Of a stretch of 64,000 nucleotides of DNA, positions 45,521 through 58,469 are shown in pieces; within the stretch, counting starts at the first letter, position 1; each line of letters starts with the position of its first letter. The stretch comes from Homalodisca vitripennis (Eukaryota > Arthropoda > Insecta > Hemiptera > Cicadellidae). The notes beneath the pieces were generated by a model that searched no databases, had not been told where the DNA came from, and saw only the letters and a program-made list of their open reading frames with translations. The position numbers and the translations under genes are program-made. The stretch spans positions 163,796-227,795 of the forward strand of contig NW_025776228.1 of the NCBI RefSeq assembly GCF_021130785.1. Reading direction: 5' to 3'.

Positions 45521-48500
45521 GCTGAGCTTTATCTTTCCTACGCCACCTACATAAATGTGTTGTCAAATTGTTAAGGAATTCCAGTCAAGTTTCTTCGGGA
45601 AGTTTTAAATGGGAACATTAATAATATAATTCATTACTATGAAGGGCCTCAAATCCAACGATGAGTCATTGTCTTATTTGTTTCTACTTATGCACCGTTT
45701 ATAAAACATAAAAGAGTCGTAGAGAGTTTTCTCTTTGCTAAGGGTTATTGTTTGAAATATACGTATTCTGACACAAGGAATCTACATTAAAAACCAGAAA
45801 ATTGTGAACAAAGTAAACGTTTTATAACAATACCAAATTCTTCGTACAAAAATAATGCTTTAATAATCAAATTAGATAAAATTTGATATTTTAGTTTATT
45901 CCTACAACATATTACTAGTTTCCACTCTATGTGTTATTGGAACGGTAAGTAAACGTCAGGAAAAGAGCCTAAAATCAATAAAGTAGCCACAACCATCATC
46001 TTTCTGATTCACACCGCGTAGACTACTTACAAAATTACATTCTTTGAGTATTATTACGTCACTAAGGACAGAGGAGAGACATATTCAGTCAGCAGATGTT
46101 AAACCGGAAATGTTGATGATCCCGATTTGTATAGACAGATCAGTTGAAAAAAAGGCGGATCTTGTCGTGATTAGCAGTACATTGACCAATATGGAAATCA
46201 GCGATCAAAGGGTTTCCTTATCACTGGTAGTCAGCTTCAATAATTTAACACTAGATTCTTTGTTGAGGTTATTTTGTATCCTGATGATTTCTAAACTTTC
46301 AATTTTTATCGTTGAATAAAGAAGGGTGTTTATAACGACTTGGATTGTGGATATTAATATTCCAGAGTATTAATATTTAAATTATCAATGAGACATCCAA
46401 GACGATATAAAATATTTTTGATTAGTAAGCTCCTAGTGAATATTCAGTACAATTTATTACTAAATTTTTTAACTATAAAATATTATCTGGTTTGTCTAAA
46501 ATAAAAATCACAGTTCTAAATAAAAACAATGGATTTATTTTAAACTGGCAAATTAATAAGTTCAATGTTTCAGAATTTTCATTACTCTATTTTCCACAAA
46601 GAATTGACAAACCGTTTAGTAAATTTAAAAGTTCCTTTGGCAAGAAATAAAAAATATTAATCAAATATATCAAACTAAAAATCAGAGCTCTCTTATAAAA
46701 TAAAATAATACGGTTTTGAAATAAAAATCAAATTCCACTTGGAAATAACTAAAATAAAAATTTTCACTTCTAAGATAACTCACAATTCAAAAAATAAAAA
46801 TTTAAAGTTCTGTTTCCACTAGTTGAACCTTAACTTTCAAGTCTCTGCAATTCCGATTACAACTCTCTCTAACAATTATTAAAGTTCAATTAATTACCAA
46901 TTAACAATTCACTATAAAACAGTTCTAGTTAAATCTTAATAAATTAAAAAATCTCAATTAAAGTTATTAACTAAGTTCAAATTTAATTCACTTTTCTTGC
47001 AAGTATGAACCAACTGTAACTTGTATGATTCTATTGTGCTCTATTGTTTATCGAGAATAAGTTATTCAGATTGCTCTGTAGTTTCTATGAATTTAATTTT
47101 TTCCTATAAAAAAGACAACAAAATTAATTTAATACCAGATCAGGAAGACTATTTCAATAAAACGTACAATGAATTTGGTGCTTACCTCAAAATCCCTCGC
47201 GGAAAAAATTAAGAAACACGGCGCACTGTAATTAACTTAATCACGAAAATAACCAAAAAAAGGGCGAAAATTATGAGCGGGCGCTTAAATACTTCCCTTT
47301 CCTCTCATTGGTCCAGCTGTATCAAACCAGGAGAACAATACTCGCAACAAGACAAGTTCTAATCAATTCAAGGCAGTCAACCTGCCTTCCTAACAATTTA
47401 AAACTACCAGTACTAACTTGCCAAAGGATTACATGTTCGTTTTTTACCCTGACTTTTCACAATCTAATCTAAAATTAAATCCCAATATTTCAATCCCAAA
47501 ATTTTATTTAATTTAAGTTTTAATTAAAAAAATAAATCAATGTAGCTTTAAAAACGCTACAGTGTTCCAAGTACTTTTATCTTGTTGTTGATGGTGAATA
47601 GTGGTATGTTTAAAAGTCCAGATAAAAAAGTATATTGTTTATTTGTGTATAAATTGGCACGGATATTAAAAATAACCAAAATAGCGTTGAGTCTATATAT
47701 ACATTTCATAAATTTTTATTATGAAGTAAAACTTATTTTTCACTTCAAGATTATTTTTAAAATTTTGAAATGATTTTTCTAGTATATTATAAATATATCA
47801 ATGTGATTAAGAAAAGTAGTTTTAGTAAATATGATATAAGCAATGATATTTTATATTTTTTTGTCACAACAACAATATTATTAATCTTTCAACTATATGA
47901 CAGCACTTTACTAGCTATAAAATATAATGTCACTAATGTTAATTCCAATAAATAATGTTGTGGAATTTGTCATATGTAACTTTAAAACAAAATAATTGGT
48001 GCAAGACAAATATGTGAGTAAATTGATTTATATTTTAAACAGAGCTCCTGTTTGCACGTTACAACAAGCCCTGAGATATCAATGTGGGTTCTGACCAGCC
48101 AGACGTATTATTTAGGTTTATGGCAAATATTACACATACTATAACTACATACTAAATAACTTCTCCAACTTTCCTTAGATAACGAAACTGTGACCTATTT
48201 CCTCAAGTCTGAACAAGAGCTGTAGCTAGATTATATGGAAACATTTAAATAAACGTGGTGTTGGACCGGAAATAAAACACAAAGTGTGAACAGGCGTGCA
48301 GTTTTAATGATGCCCTTCGGTGAAATGAAGCTTTACACAAGAGGAATGAGTATTCAGTGAGTTAAATTGTTTGTGCCGCTGGTTTGTTTTAATTTTTAGC
48401 GTGACAACCCAACGTATTAGCCTTATATAGCCTACCACTTTTTGACTGAACTAGCCTCATAATTAAGTATAATTTAATATATACAATTTTATTTAAGATC

Positions 48501-50510
48501 ATATAGACATTGAATGTCATGAATGAAAATGATTTTTTTTTTTATAAATTAAGTTTTGGATCCTCACAATTTCATTTAGTTTTAGATTATAATTGTATAA
48601 TGTCAATTACGGAATAGATTAAATGACATTTACAAATGATAAACCAATTTTGAGATAACTATGACACTTACCATTATGTATTAGTTTACAGATAAAAAGA
48701 AAATATGATTTAATATTTTATTATTAAGTAATTTAAATATTTTTCATTTTTTATTCAGTTATATTAATTTACATAATTTAGTCCGTCATGAAATTTAATC
48801 AGGTGAAAACCCATACTAAGGACTTTACACATATTTAATTTTACTAGTAAAAGTTAAAATTACTGAAATAATAATGAATTTAAAGTTGTGATATGTGAAC
48901 ATCATAATTCACTAAGGGTAAAAATACAAACTTTATACTTAAATAAAACTCGAGTTGATACATTTGTTCTAACTATAAAATTGTGTGTAGTCTGAAAGGA
49001 GATAAAATAACCAAGAAGAGTTCAAAGAGAACTCAAACAACTGTATCGACTTTTGGTTGAGACAGTGCAAACACAAGAAATTCAGGTTAAGGCAAAAGAA
49101 TAATAAAAGCGTTTCCTTGTCAGTAAATTGTAAGGTTTCTTATAAAACATCTTTTTTGTAATTCAAGAAATACGTTAGGCCAAACCAAGTACGATTTTTT
49201 AATTTAGCTTACACTATAAGATTTTATATTAGATTAATGTAATTTTAACTATTCTTCGATTGCGCTTTGATTTATAAAAATCTTCCTGAAATTAACATAA
49301 ATGACAACATAAAACGATATATTATCTGACTTCCTTAAACAGTGTAAACATTCATAAATATAGTTTGTTATAAATGAAGTTTTAAGTACAGTATACGGAG
49401 TTTAATTAAAGTTATTTTAGCTGACCAAACTACTTTGAGTAATAATGGACGAAGAATTATTGTTTTTAATTGTGAATGATAGTTTTGATTATCTAGTTCT
49501 ACAGGAGGGTTTAATGGCGATCTTATGTAATCACGTAGTTAAATGATATTCGTTGATTGATTTTCGGCTCTGTTCCTTAATTTCACTTATAGTTTCATTC
49601 ACACACCAACAGTTGATACTAGTAATATGTTACATGAACAAACTGAAAAAGTCTAATTAAAGCATTAATTTTTATACTTCGAATTTGTTAAATTTTACAA
49701 CTTATTTTCTTTTTTTACAAAATTTGTAAGTATCTAGAGCACTCTCTTTGTATGAAAAGCATATGTGTATTTGATAATCAAAATAATCCTATATCTCTTC
49801 GTTTGTCATTGCATGTCAGTAAGTGTCATTAATACATACCTACGAAACATATCCATACACACAATATGAACCTACGTCATAATAAGGTAGTAACTGCGGC
49901 TACGAAACAACACCAACCTACATGTGCAGGGTATTGCTTATGCAAACTTAAGCCGCAGAATGCAATCAAGTTCGTGTTTCTCACCAAGAGGTCCATTGCA
50001 CTTTGGTTGCTTTTTGAACCTGGTCAGAGTTGATCCATAAATGAAAACTGGGCCTGTTGAATATACAATTCTCGTATGGAAAATAGTAATGAAAACATAC
50101 ACTTTAACCGTTTGGACTTAAATATTATTTATTGTTTTATTAAGCAGATACAAATTCCTGATTTTTACAGTTGTTAAACAGTTGGTGCTGGTTTTTAAAT
50201 GTCCTTCAATTGATTCATTGTGCAGATTATGTGTATTTCAAAGAGAAATGCCTCCACAAAGAGAAAACTCTCTGCGAAACTTATATATTTAATAAACGAT
50301 ACATTTTAAGTAATCTGTGATAGTGTAAGTGGAAATAAATAAGGCAATGACTTATTTCTGGAGTTGAGACACTTTATAGCAATAAAATATATTAAATGTT
50401 CTTATGTAAAATTACCCAAAGAAACGTGACTAGGTTTTCGAAACAATTTGACAATACATTTATATAGTTGATGTTGGAAGTAAAATAAAACATTACCGCC
50501 TGACTTTACC
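45521..50510. other. AT-rich intergenic DNA, nothing recognised
   Basis: Short open frames (46,044-46,319, 47,021-47,212, 47,582-47,955) lack family motifs. 46,560-47,000 is strongly A-rich, with many AAAATAAAAAT-like strings. No gene is supported. Confidence 0.45.
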
Positions 50511-50514
50511 TTAT

Positions 50515-51325
50515 AATCCCTACAAGTAGCTACCGTTCTCCGTATGTTGTATGTGCATTGTGAGTAAAGCTGCAGTACGTGACTCATTTTTACTAATGGT
50601 TTGTGGCAAACACCGCTTCTGACTTTACTCATTCTCACTATACTTTTTCTCCACATTTAAAAGTACTATTATTATTTATAACAATCAATTTAGTACGAGT
50701 AGTGAATGTATTATATAACACAAAAACCCTTTAACGTTAAATCAATAATAAAACATTTTAATTCAAAACTTCACAAAATGGAACTAATGGACTACATATC
50801 CGATTGTTTAAAGAAGCTAAACTATCTGAAATTTGTTTAAACCTGTCACTCCCCCGTGAAGGTTTCACAGAATGTGTTCATAATGAGTGACAAACAAAAG
50901 GAATCCGTTTATAGCATTAAAGAAAAAAACGTATGCCTCAATGTACATTGTTTTATCATTTGTTTTTGCTACGTTCTATTATATAAAAAAGTAGATAAAA
51001 TGCCTCATTCTCATAAAATAAATTATTCCCACCACCAAAAAAAAATATATATAAGATATACTAACTAACTATTTTCATAGAAGTCTGTTAAAAATAACAG
51101 AACTTGTTTCAGCTGCAAATGTCTCTCTTTTGTTATTTTCTCCACCATAACATTTTAGATGGTGAACATTCCTTAAGCGTATACTTTACATCTGCGATTA
51201 ATTTATTTTAGAAAAATCAATCAGTCACCAATAACACAAAAATACGTCTTAATATACTATTTAAGCTACACATTTTCACCTTCAGAGTAAAAGTCTAAAA
51301 AGTAATTAAATTATCATGGAAACTT
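50515..51325 (+). repeat. Family G repeat, copy 2
   Basis: It is directly repeated at 51,690-52,595: 'CGCTTCTGACTTTACTCATT' (50,617), 'ACATATCCGATTGTTTAAAG' (50,795), 'CACTCCCCCGTGAAGGTTTC' (50,848), 'ACTTGTTTCAGCTGCAAATG' (51,102) and 'TAAAAAGTAATTAAATTATC' (51,296) all have counterparts in order. The open frame at 50,856-51,068 is not conserved in the other copies. Class unknown. Confidence 0.8.
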
Positions 51326-51689
51326 TTTCCAAGTAAATCTCTCATAAATCGTGTACTATATTTTTACATACTACAATTGTATATTAATAAACATGTTTTC
51401 TTCTATCAAGCACTTTACTTGCCCTCCCGAATTAACACTCACTATTATTTCTATTGCTGAAAATATCTCTATTATTTTTCTTTTATTGTAAAATATGTTC
51501 CACAGTAAATATAAAATTCCTACTTCGTTTTTAGGAACGTAACGTAGCGCATCGTCTAAATTTCGGTGTAATTATTGACGGAGTTTTTGGAGGGAGTATA
51601 TATCATTGATCTCGTATGCATCCCTTATATTAACAATACAATTTATCCACACTATTTAATTACCAACATAAACGTTAAACTTGTATGGT

Positions 51690-52595
51690 GATCATATGTT
51701 AATTAGTAGCAGCAAAGACCACTTCTGACTTTACTTATTGTCACTATATTTTTTCTCTTAATCTAAAAGAGAAAAAAACAATCAACAAACGATAACAATC
51801 GATTAAAAACAATCGATAATAATCAAAAATCGATAATTGATCGATAACTACGTGATATTGGTAACAATTGATTTCATATGAATGATGAACATATCGTTTA
51901 ATACGAAAATCCTTTACGTAAAAACCAATAATATAATTAATTTAACTTCACAATTTCACATAATGGATCGTAACGGACTTCACATCCGATTGTTATAAGA
52001 AATTAACTATGTGAAATTTGCATAAAAGCTGTCACTTCCCCGTGAAAATTTTATAGAATGTGTTTACAAAGAGCAAAAAATATTATAGGAACTCGTTTAA
52101 GGCATCAATAAAAAGAACATATGTTTTAATTTAAATTGTTTTATCATCTGTCTTTACTACATCCTATTATCTATTGTTGGGGTGGCGGGAATAATTTACT
52201 TCTTTAGTGTTTTAATACCGTAATGTAATTGTAAGAAAATACAAGTAGTTTTCTTGTTTCCAGAACAATGTAATGATGACTTTAAATCGTAAGGTGTAGT
52301 AACTATCAAATATCTTATTTGAAATACTAACAGTTACTATTTTCGTGGAATGCAAGTGCGGGTAAAAGTAACAGAACTTGTTTCAGCTGCAAATGTCCCT
52401 CTTTGGCAGGTTTCCACCGTAACATTTTATGTGGTGAACGTCTCTTAAGTTGATATATAACATTTGACACCAATTTATTTGTGAACTATAAAATATTCGC
52501 CGAAAAAATTATGTGCGTTAATATCCTTTTTAAGCTATACATTTTCACCTTGGAAACAAAAATCTAAAAGGTAATTAAATCATCGTTGTGATGAT
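51690..52595 (+). repeat. Family G repeat, copy 3
   Basis: It is a direct copy of 50,515-51,325 about 1.1-1.2 kb away. Counterparts are 'CACTTCTGACTTTACTTATT' (51,720), 'CACATCCGATTGTTATAAG' (51,980), 'CACTTCCCCGTGAAAATTTT' (52,033) and 'ACTTGTTTCAGCTGCAAATG' (52,376). It carries an insertion or expansion at 51,785-51,855 built of ATCGATA-like units, and keeps a segment near 52,300-52,360 shared with copy 1 but not with copy 2. Confidence 0.8.
51785..51855. repeat. Cluster of ATCGAT(A/T) motifs
   Basis: Four AATCGATT / ATCGATA / GATCGATA sites occur within about 60 bases, interspersed with ACGATAAC and ATAATC units. It is absent from the matching place in the two other G copies. The core resembles the TATCGATA element (DRE) known in insect promoters, but a chance expansion of an AT-rich short unit explains it as well. 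Confidence 0.7.
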
Positions 52596-53444
52596 TTGTA
52601 ATACCAATTTGACTCGAGAAACATATGAAAAGATTATTATACATAAACTACAGTCTATGGATTCGTAGCTACAATTAAACATGCCTTGTTGTGGTGGAAT
52701 ACACAGGGGAGTGTTTCACCAATGCCCGTACCTCTCCATTATTCACATTACAAACCAATATCACTGAGCTCCTATATAATAGTGTATGACTGTGGGGCAG
52801 CTTTCGCTAACATAGCTATAGCTGTGATCGGCTTCTAATTCCTAATTCCATCTATACTAACCACAGTGTATATTTATTAGTCTCACTTTAATATAACTTA
52901 TATCCATAAAAACTCAACTTTGAAATTATGTAGTAACCAGTATTAATAATCTAGTCACGTGGATTTCCCTGCCAATATTCTATGTATAATATTAGTGTTA
53001 CGTTTGTATAACTTCTTGTCCAAATAGAACAAAAGAAATCGAATATAATACGTCTTATACGGGTATCCAAAGTAGGTATAAAAGTCAATCTCTACGAACC
53101 CTCAGTATTCAGGTCATCCTGTTAGAACAATAGTTTTAAATCACTGGTGAGTAAAAATATACCTAGCGACAAGTTTAAAAATGCACTGTTCAACTTATAA
53201 AGTTGCAAACTACTTTTCGTAAAATCAAATTACTAAGCAGAAAGAACCAGACGAATCTTATTGACTTTCAGAAAGTTTGATAACTATCCGTTACTGAATT
53301 CACAGACGCCTGATTGGTTGCGGGTAGCAAACAATGCATTTCTTAAACTTTAATTGATAATTAAACTTGCAAATGCCCAAAGTTTATTGCATCCTAAAAC
53401 ACAAATTGGTATTCTTGAACGATACTGGACATGGTTGAACTACT

Positions 53445-54587
53445 TCTATATATATAAAAGAAAGTCGTGTTAGTTACACTATTTATAAGTCAAGAACGGC
53501 TGAACCGATTTGGCTGAAAATTGGTAGAGAGGTAGCTAAGAACTGGGAGAAGGACATAGGATACTTTTTTATCCCGTTCCCGATTCAGGATTCCGCCCCA
53601 CTGGTCTCTAAAAGCTACAGAAATACCCGTAAGAAATGCATAGCAGCAAACATATGTTATTATGTGAAAGAGCCTTTTCAAATTTAATCAGCTGTTCTTT
53701 GTAAACATATATAATGCGACAAAAGAAATTTATATGTTTATAATATAATTTAATTACTATTTTAAATTTCTTTACACTTATAGTTAGAAAGCATAGAGTA
53801 AGCTTAAGAGAAACAGCAAATTTTGTTTCAACTGTTTCCGCAATCACTGTTAAACATAGACTTTACTATCCAGATAATACAATTCAAATTTGACGTAAAA
53901 ATTCACCTTTAACTGCAATATTTATCTAATATAAACCATGCTCATGCTTGATCAGAAGAGCAATGCAGATATCAAAATTACTATCTTACGTTGGCTACAA
54001 CTATAAAGAATGTTATAAAAACCAACCTTAGTTGTTTTTTTTTTGACAGAAGTATGGTTCTCAAAACTCCGTGTGTACATATTCTCTCGATCGAGACAAC
54101 AAAGCAAGCTCAATCATGGCATCGGATATATAACTAATTTAATCCAGAAGTGATACACGCGCAAAGCTTAAAATAAAAACCAATACGCAATTTCGCTTAA
54201 CATCTGAAGCTCATAATCATTAGACTGTAATAAAATGTACCTAAAATATGCCTATTTTCGTTTCAAAATTACATTGAGCGCCATCATTTATTACATTGAA
54301 TTCCGCGCTAATGAATTCCGACTTTTTGACTCCTGTCCGCGATGGTCTAATATAGCTCAATTGTATACAAAAATCATAGAATATTGGAGAAAAATTCCAG
54401 TTATTTCACAGGTGCATATTGAGACTGTTTTAAAATTTAAATCTTAAATAGATCATGAGCTTGGAGTATCTGTCAGTGACTATCATTTATCTCAGAAGGG
54501 TAATAACGACGTTTAAAAGAAATATGCTCTCCTACGTCCCAATTTTTTCTGTAGAAAATCGCGTGCGAAGCAGTGGGTAACAGCTAG
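53445..54587 (+). mobile_element. Non-autonomous Helitron-like element
   Basis: It starts TCTATATATATAAAAG at 53,445, followed by 'AACGGCTGAACCGATTTGG' and 'GGAGAAGGACATAGGATA', a family of strings widespread at the 5' end of insect Helitron-like repeats. It ends 'GCGTGCGAAGCAGTGGGTAA' then CAGCTAG|T at 54,587, with a short stem (TGC-GAA-GCA) before the terminal CTAG, as Helitrons have. There is no terminal inverted repeat and no Rep/helicase coding, so it would depend on other elements. The base before TC is T, where A is usual, so the left limit may be off by a few bases. Open frames inside (53,490-53,847 minus and 54,235-54,447 plus) are probably chance. Confidence 0.65.
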
Positions 54588-55567
54588 TTACTAAATAAAA
54601 TTACCAGTAATCACCGAGATAAATGTTTACCCAAATATTGATTATAAGAAATCTTAATCTATTTAGTTTTTTCAATGTTATATTCTACATGCATTTCCAC
54701 CATTCCACTTGTAGTACGTTAGTGGCATAGTATAATTTGTACTATTCAATAAAATAATGTTATCTAATTATAAGTACAATACTTGCTTTTTTGTAACATA
54801 TTTTATACTAATTTAGATAAGGTGCACAGAATATATACGGGGACAAATTCGATTGCGTGATCACCATATTTTCTCATTCTCATAATTAGACAAATATTGT
54901 GGAACAACTTACAGCAGGCCTGAAGACTCTTCCACACCTGTGTGATTAGTGCATTTAACTGCTCTTTTCAGCGGAAAATAAAAGAAAAATGACCCTTTAT
55001 ACCACAACTACACCGTTTCGCATGCTTGTAAGCAAAACTAACTGGTAATTTAATATTAAGGGCACAATAATGCCAATACATTTTATTTTAATAAGTACAG
55101 TTTTAATAAATATCTTATCATTTCGCCAGACATATTTTTGAATGTTTACTCCCCTCAAAAAATTGATGAAGTGCCTAAATTAAGTCCTTGGAGTATTCTG
55201 TTTCTTCAATTATTTTTACATCGTTCAGTGGTGGTGCATATCACTCCATGAAATTAGACTGAGTTTTAGTTACCTACACATTTTACATTAAATACCTACA
55301 AACAATCAATATTTACAACATGTATAATAATATACAATATAGTTTAGTAAATACAACTACTGCAAAATAACAAAACAAATTAAAATTGCATGAAGCTGCA
55401 GTACAAAGCAACAGCTGATCAAGTACATTAAAATCAAGCGTTCATTAAAATCTAAATTTTACGACTCAGCAACTCTAATCTGAGCAAATTATAAGGTCAG
55501 TGCCAACATTGTAAGACGTGTAGTAAAAAATCACTTCACGTTGTTGTCTAATAAATACGTGCATACA
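54588..55567. other. AT-rich intergenic DNA downstream of the gustatory receptor gene
   Basis: Nothing was recognised besides the region expected to follow the receptor's 3' UTR. Confidence 0.4.
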
Positions 55568-55573
55568 TTTATT
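55568..55573 (-). terminator. Candidate poly-A signal AATAAA for the gustatory receptor gene
   Basis: On the minus strand AATAAA lies about 295 bases after the receptor stop codon, followed within 30 bases by TG-rich sequence (ATGTATGCACG). AATAAA is frequent by chance in AT-rich DNA, so this is only a reasonable candidate. Confidence 0.3.
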
Positions 55574-55868
55574 TATATAGATATTAGGTTACAGTAATTT
55601 TAGTGTTATTTTTACAGTTGGTTATATATGTTCATACCTAACGTACAGTTAAATTCTAATATGTACCTACTCTAATTTAATTAAAATGTTATAATTTTGT
55701 GTAATAGTTATAGCAGTAATATGCAGTTCGCTATACTGAATGTTGTGTGGCTCTACAAGTGAAATACTTGAGAAAGAAATTACAACTTCTTGATAGTAGA
55801 ATATGTAATATAAGTGACTCTGTGTAACATCTTTTACAAAGCTTCATACCAAAATCCGTTTCCCTAGT

Positions 55869-55937
55869 CTAGGTAGCTTGTCGCTCGGTCTGGAACTGGA
55901 TCAGTATCACCAGGTAAGTTGTTACCGCTCCAGCCAT
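55869..55937 (-). CDS. Gustatory receptor, last coding exon (TM7 end)
   Basis: On the minus strand a strong acceptor (TTTTTTCTGTCTGTTCAG) precedes 22 codons ending in TAG at 55,869-55,871. They read 'MAGAVTTYLVILIQFQ' plus a short polar tail. TY-x5-QF is the signature that closes the seventh membrane segment of insect gustatory receptors, ligand-gated cation channels of taste neurons. In the Gr family this motif lies in a short final exon after a phase-0 intron, as here; joining is in frame with the exon at 57,195-57,284 across a 1,257-base intron. The style is closest to the Gr43a/Gr28-like receptors, but the ligand cannot be inferred. Confidence 0.82.
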   Translation of the reverse strand: MAGAVTTYLVILIQFQTERQAT

Positions 55938-57194
55938 CTGAACAGACAGAAAAAAATACCGTAATTTGGGACAAAATCCTCAGAGCCAATGACATTATGA
56001 ATGTAACTCTCCTCAGTGACCCTTGTATCTCTCTCATCAACTATTAACTATTTCGTATATTTCATGGCACATTTACCTATTCAGGTACAGATGTACGATG
56101 ATAACTATTTCGAATCCATAAGAGAATATGGCATGTAATTGATCTCAGTTAAACTTTCTCAAAAAATTAATAATTCTCTCTGTTTATGCCATTTCAACAT
56201 ATTTATCTAACCAGATAGAGATCTACGATGACTCCCCCCTCCCCTCCTTTCACAGTTCATCGGCCAAATCGTCTGAAACTGACCTTAGTTGAGCTTTAAT
56301 ATCTTCTAATTAATCATCTCTGGTATATCTTTTCATCACATATTTACCTAAGCAAATAAATGGTCAGCCAAATGGTGTGTAACCGACCTCAATGAAGCTT
56401 TCAGAATTATTATTACTACCCAATGGTGTATCATGATATATTTATATAATCAATTACAGTTAAGACCTCAGTAAGAGCTTGAGTAGGAAATCCGGTAAGA
56501 ACGACAAATCCGTCGAATATCTATCCTATATTTCAAGTTATAACCATTTCTGCCATTAGGTAGAGTAAGATGTCATAGTTTGTGGATGGACACACGGGTT
56601 TTCACTGTATATGTTTGTTTTCAATATCTAAAGAGAACTGTTTTGGATTTAATGAATCTGTTTAGTGATCACTGTTAAGTGATTCGTGAATTGAAATTCT
56701 GTGACTTGGTAACCTCTTCACATTTAGGAACAATTTCTTATTAAAGTTGTTTAAGATTGTGTTCCGTAAAATTATAAACAAGATTATTCGCGTGATAAAA
56801 TTATTAGTTCGATAAAAGATGAATATTATAATTTAAAAATTAAGTATAAATTTGTTGCATAACGTTTGTACCTTTACACTCAAGCGTGATAATCCAAATT
56901 TACTTTTTACCTAGCAATGTTTTACTTAACTATGTACAACACCGTGTGTGTAACGAACACACGTCTGGCTTTTAAACGAAGTGTTTTTGCTCGGTTTTTT
57001 GTGTTATTTCTTCTTCTTCATTAGTTTCGATTGACTAGGTGTTTTGGTACTATAAGTGTATTGATTTCAATTACCTCAGTGATTCATTAATTATTAATAA
57101 ATTGTATATTAAATATACATAAGCTGTACAGCAAGTATATGAAGTAACACTATAAAGAATCAGCTACTATTTTAAAAGAGGTGAAACGAGTTAC

Positions 57195-57284
57195 CGATGT
57201 GAGAATCTCGTTGTGGATCTGGAAAAACCCGCGAGCGGAAAATTTTGTATTGTGATGAAGTAACTGCAGCAGAAACACTTCCAG
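57195..57284 (-). CDS. Gustatory receptor, penultimate coding exon
   Basis: It is bounded on the minus strand by TTTGGATTTCCAG before and ACATCG|GTAACTCG after. The 90 bases give 30 residues in phase 0, including 'LEVFLLQLLHHNTKFSARGF' and 'FQIHNEIL'. This corresponds to the conserved Gr stretch just before TM7 (hydrophobic FxLQLLH, then FSAxGFFxID..LL). All three exons found have lengths divisible by three (69, 90, 69) and join without a stop. No mutation is seen in this part, so the gene may be functional. Confidence 0.82.
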
Positions 57285-58041
57285 CTGGAAATCCAAATCA
57301 CATCACTAGAATTAGATAAGTTAATAAAATATGTTCCTCTTATAAATATTAATTAGAAAATTCCTTTATTCCCAATCATTTGAACAATTTTCAAATCATA
57401 CAAAACACATATTCGAAACAAAAATTAAAAAATCAAATTCTATATTGTCATTACACACTATACTATAGACTTGGATGTTTCCATACAACCTCAACTACGC
57501 ATTTTACGCTAGACGTGGTGTAGCATACTCGATAACATTGAACGTGCACATGTATGTGTTACTGCTGATATGTACAATTTATGTATTGATTTTTCAAATA
57601 ATTATATATTATTTCTTCTTCTTCTAACTAATCCCTGAACTATGAGGCTAGATAGTACTTAGCTTTAGATGTATTTAAATAGATATAAAATAAATTTTAC
57701 CATGCACTAATTAGGTATATGATTAATTAAACGAGTTTGTGGTCGTCATAACCTCAACTAAGATTATAATGGAGAAATAAATAATTCAATTTTAAAATAG
57801 AATACAGATTAGTTGAACAAATAATTTCGCATAGTCCTGTAAAAAAAATGAATTCGTAGCATTTATCTAAATATAAAACTGTACACACTAAATGAGACTA
57901 AAAATATATTTTGAACCTCCACTCATTGACCTCATCTCCAAAGCTTTTATGGATTTGGGAGAAAATTCTAGAAATTACTATAGTTCCTGTTGTAAACATG
58001 GTTTTTAAACATCTTGATACGAGATATATAGAGCTTTTTAC

Positions 58042-58110
58042 CTGTTTCCTTAAGCTTGGGTTCAGATCTTTGTTTACCAACTGGCAAATCACCAGCCTCA
58101 TTTTATCAGC
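58042..58110 (-). CDS. Gustatory receptor, antepenultimate coding exon
   Basis: The minus strand has the acceptor TGACTTTGTTTCAG, then 69 bases in phase 0 ('ADKMRLVICQLVNKDLNPSL' followed by RKQ), then the donor CAG|GTAAAAAG. In Gr proteins the cytoplasmic loop between TM6 and TM7 has this form (E/D..k...L.........LrkQ), leading into the LQLLH block of the next exon, 757 bases away. Exons coding the N-terminus and TM1-TM6 should lie above 58,110 on the minus strand; I found none up to 64,000, so they may be small and diverged, or beyond the window. Confidence 0.75.
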
Positions 58111-58469
58111 CTGAAACAAAGTCAATGATTTTACATTACATAAGAAGAGATTCTTGTGATATACATAATCCACCTCGTACCAATTTTACTGATTATCGTA
58201 ATCTCTTCTTTGGAAATTTTCTAACAAGAGATTATCATGAAAACCCAAAAAACTTAACCCGTACTTCGCAACTTAAACTCACATTCTTGGTCATTTTTCC
58301 TCTGGATAAAACAAAATACGTGGCCAATTAGACGTGCTATTTGCTTTTCTCCATGTTCCACGGTAAAAGTACAGGGTTAGCCAGTGAAACGGGAAGATTG
58401 GAGATGGCCTTGACAGTTGGAATGTGAGTGGTGGGGGTAATAGTGGCCGGCTCCTTTCTACGGTGCGCC

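Noticed and set aside
46044..46319. Plus-strand frame of 91 codons
   Set aside because: Looks partly protein-like but shows no domain, no neighbours and no upstream signal; chance frames of this size are expected in 64 kb.
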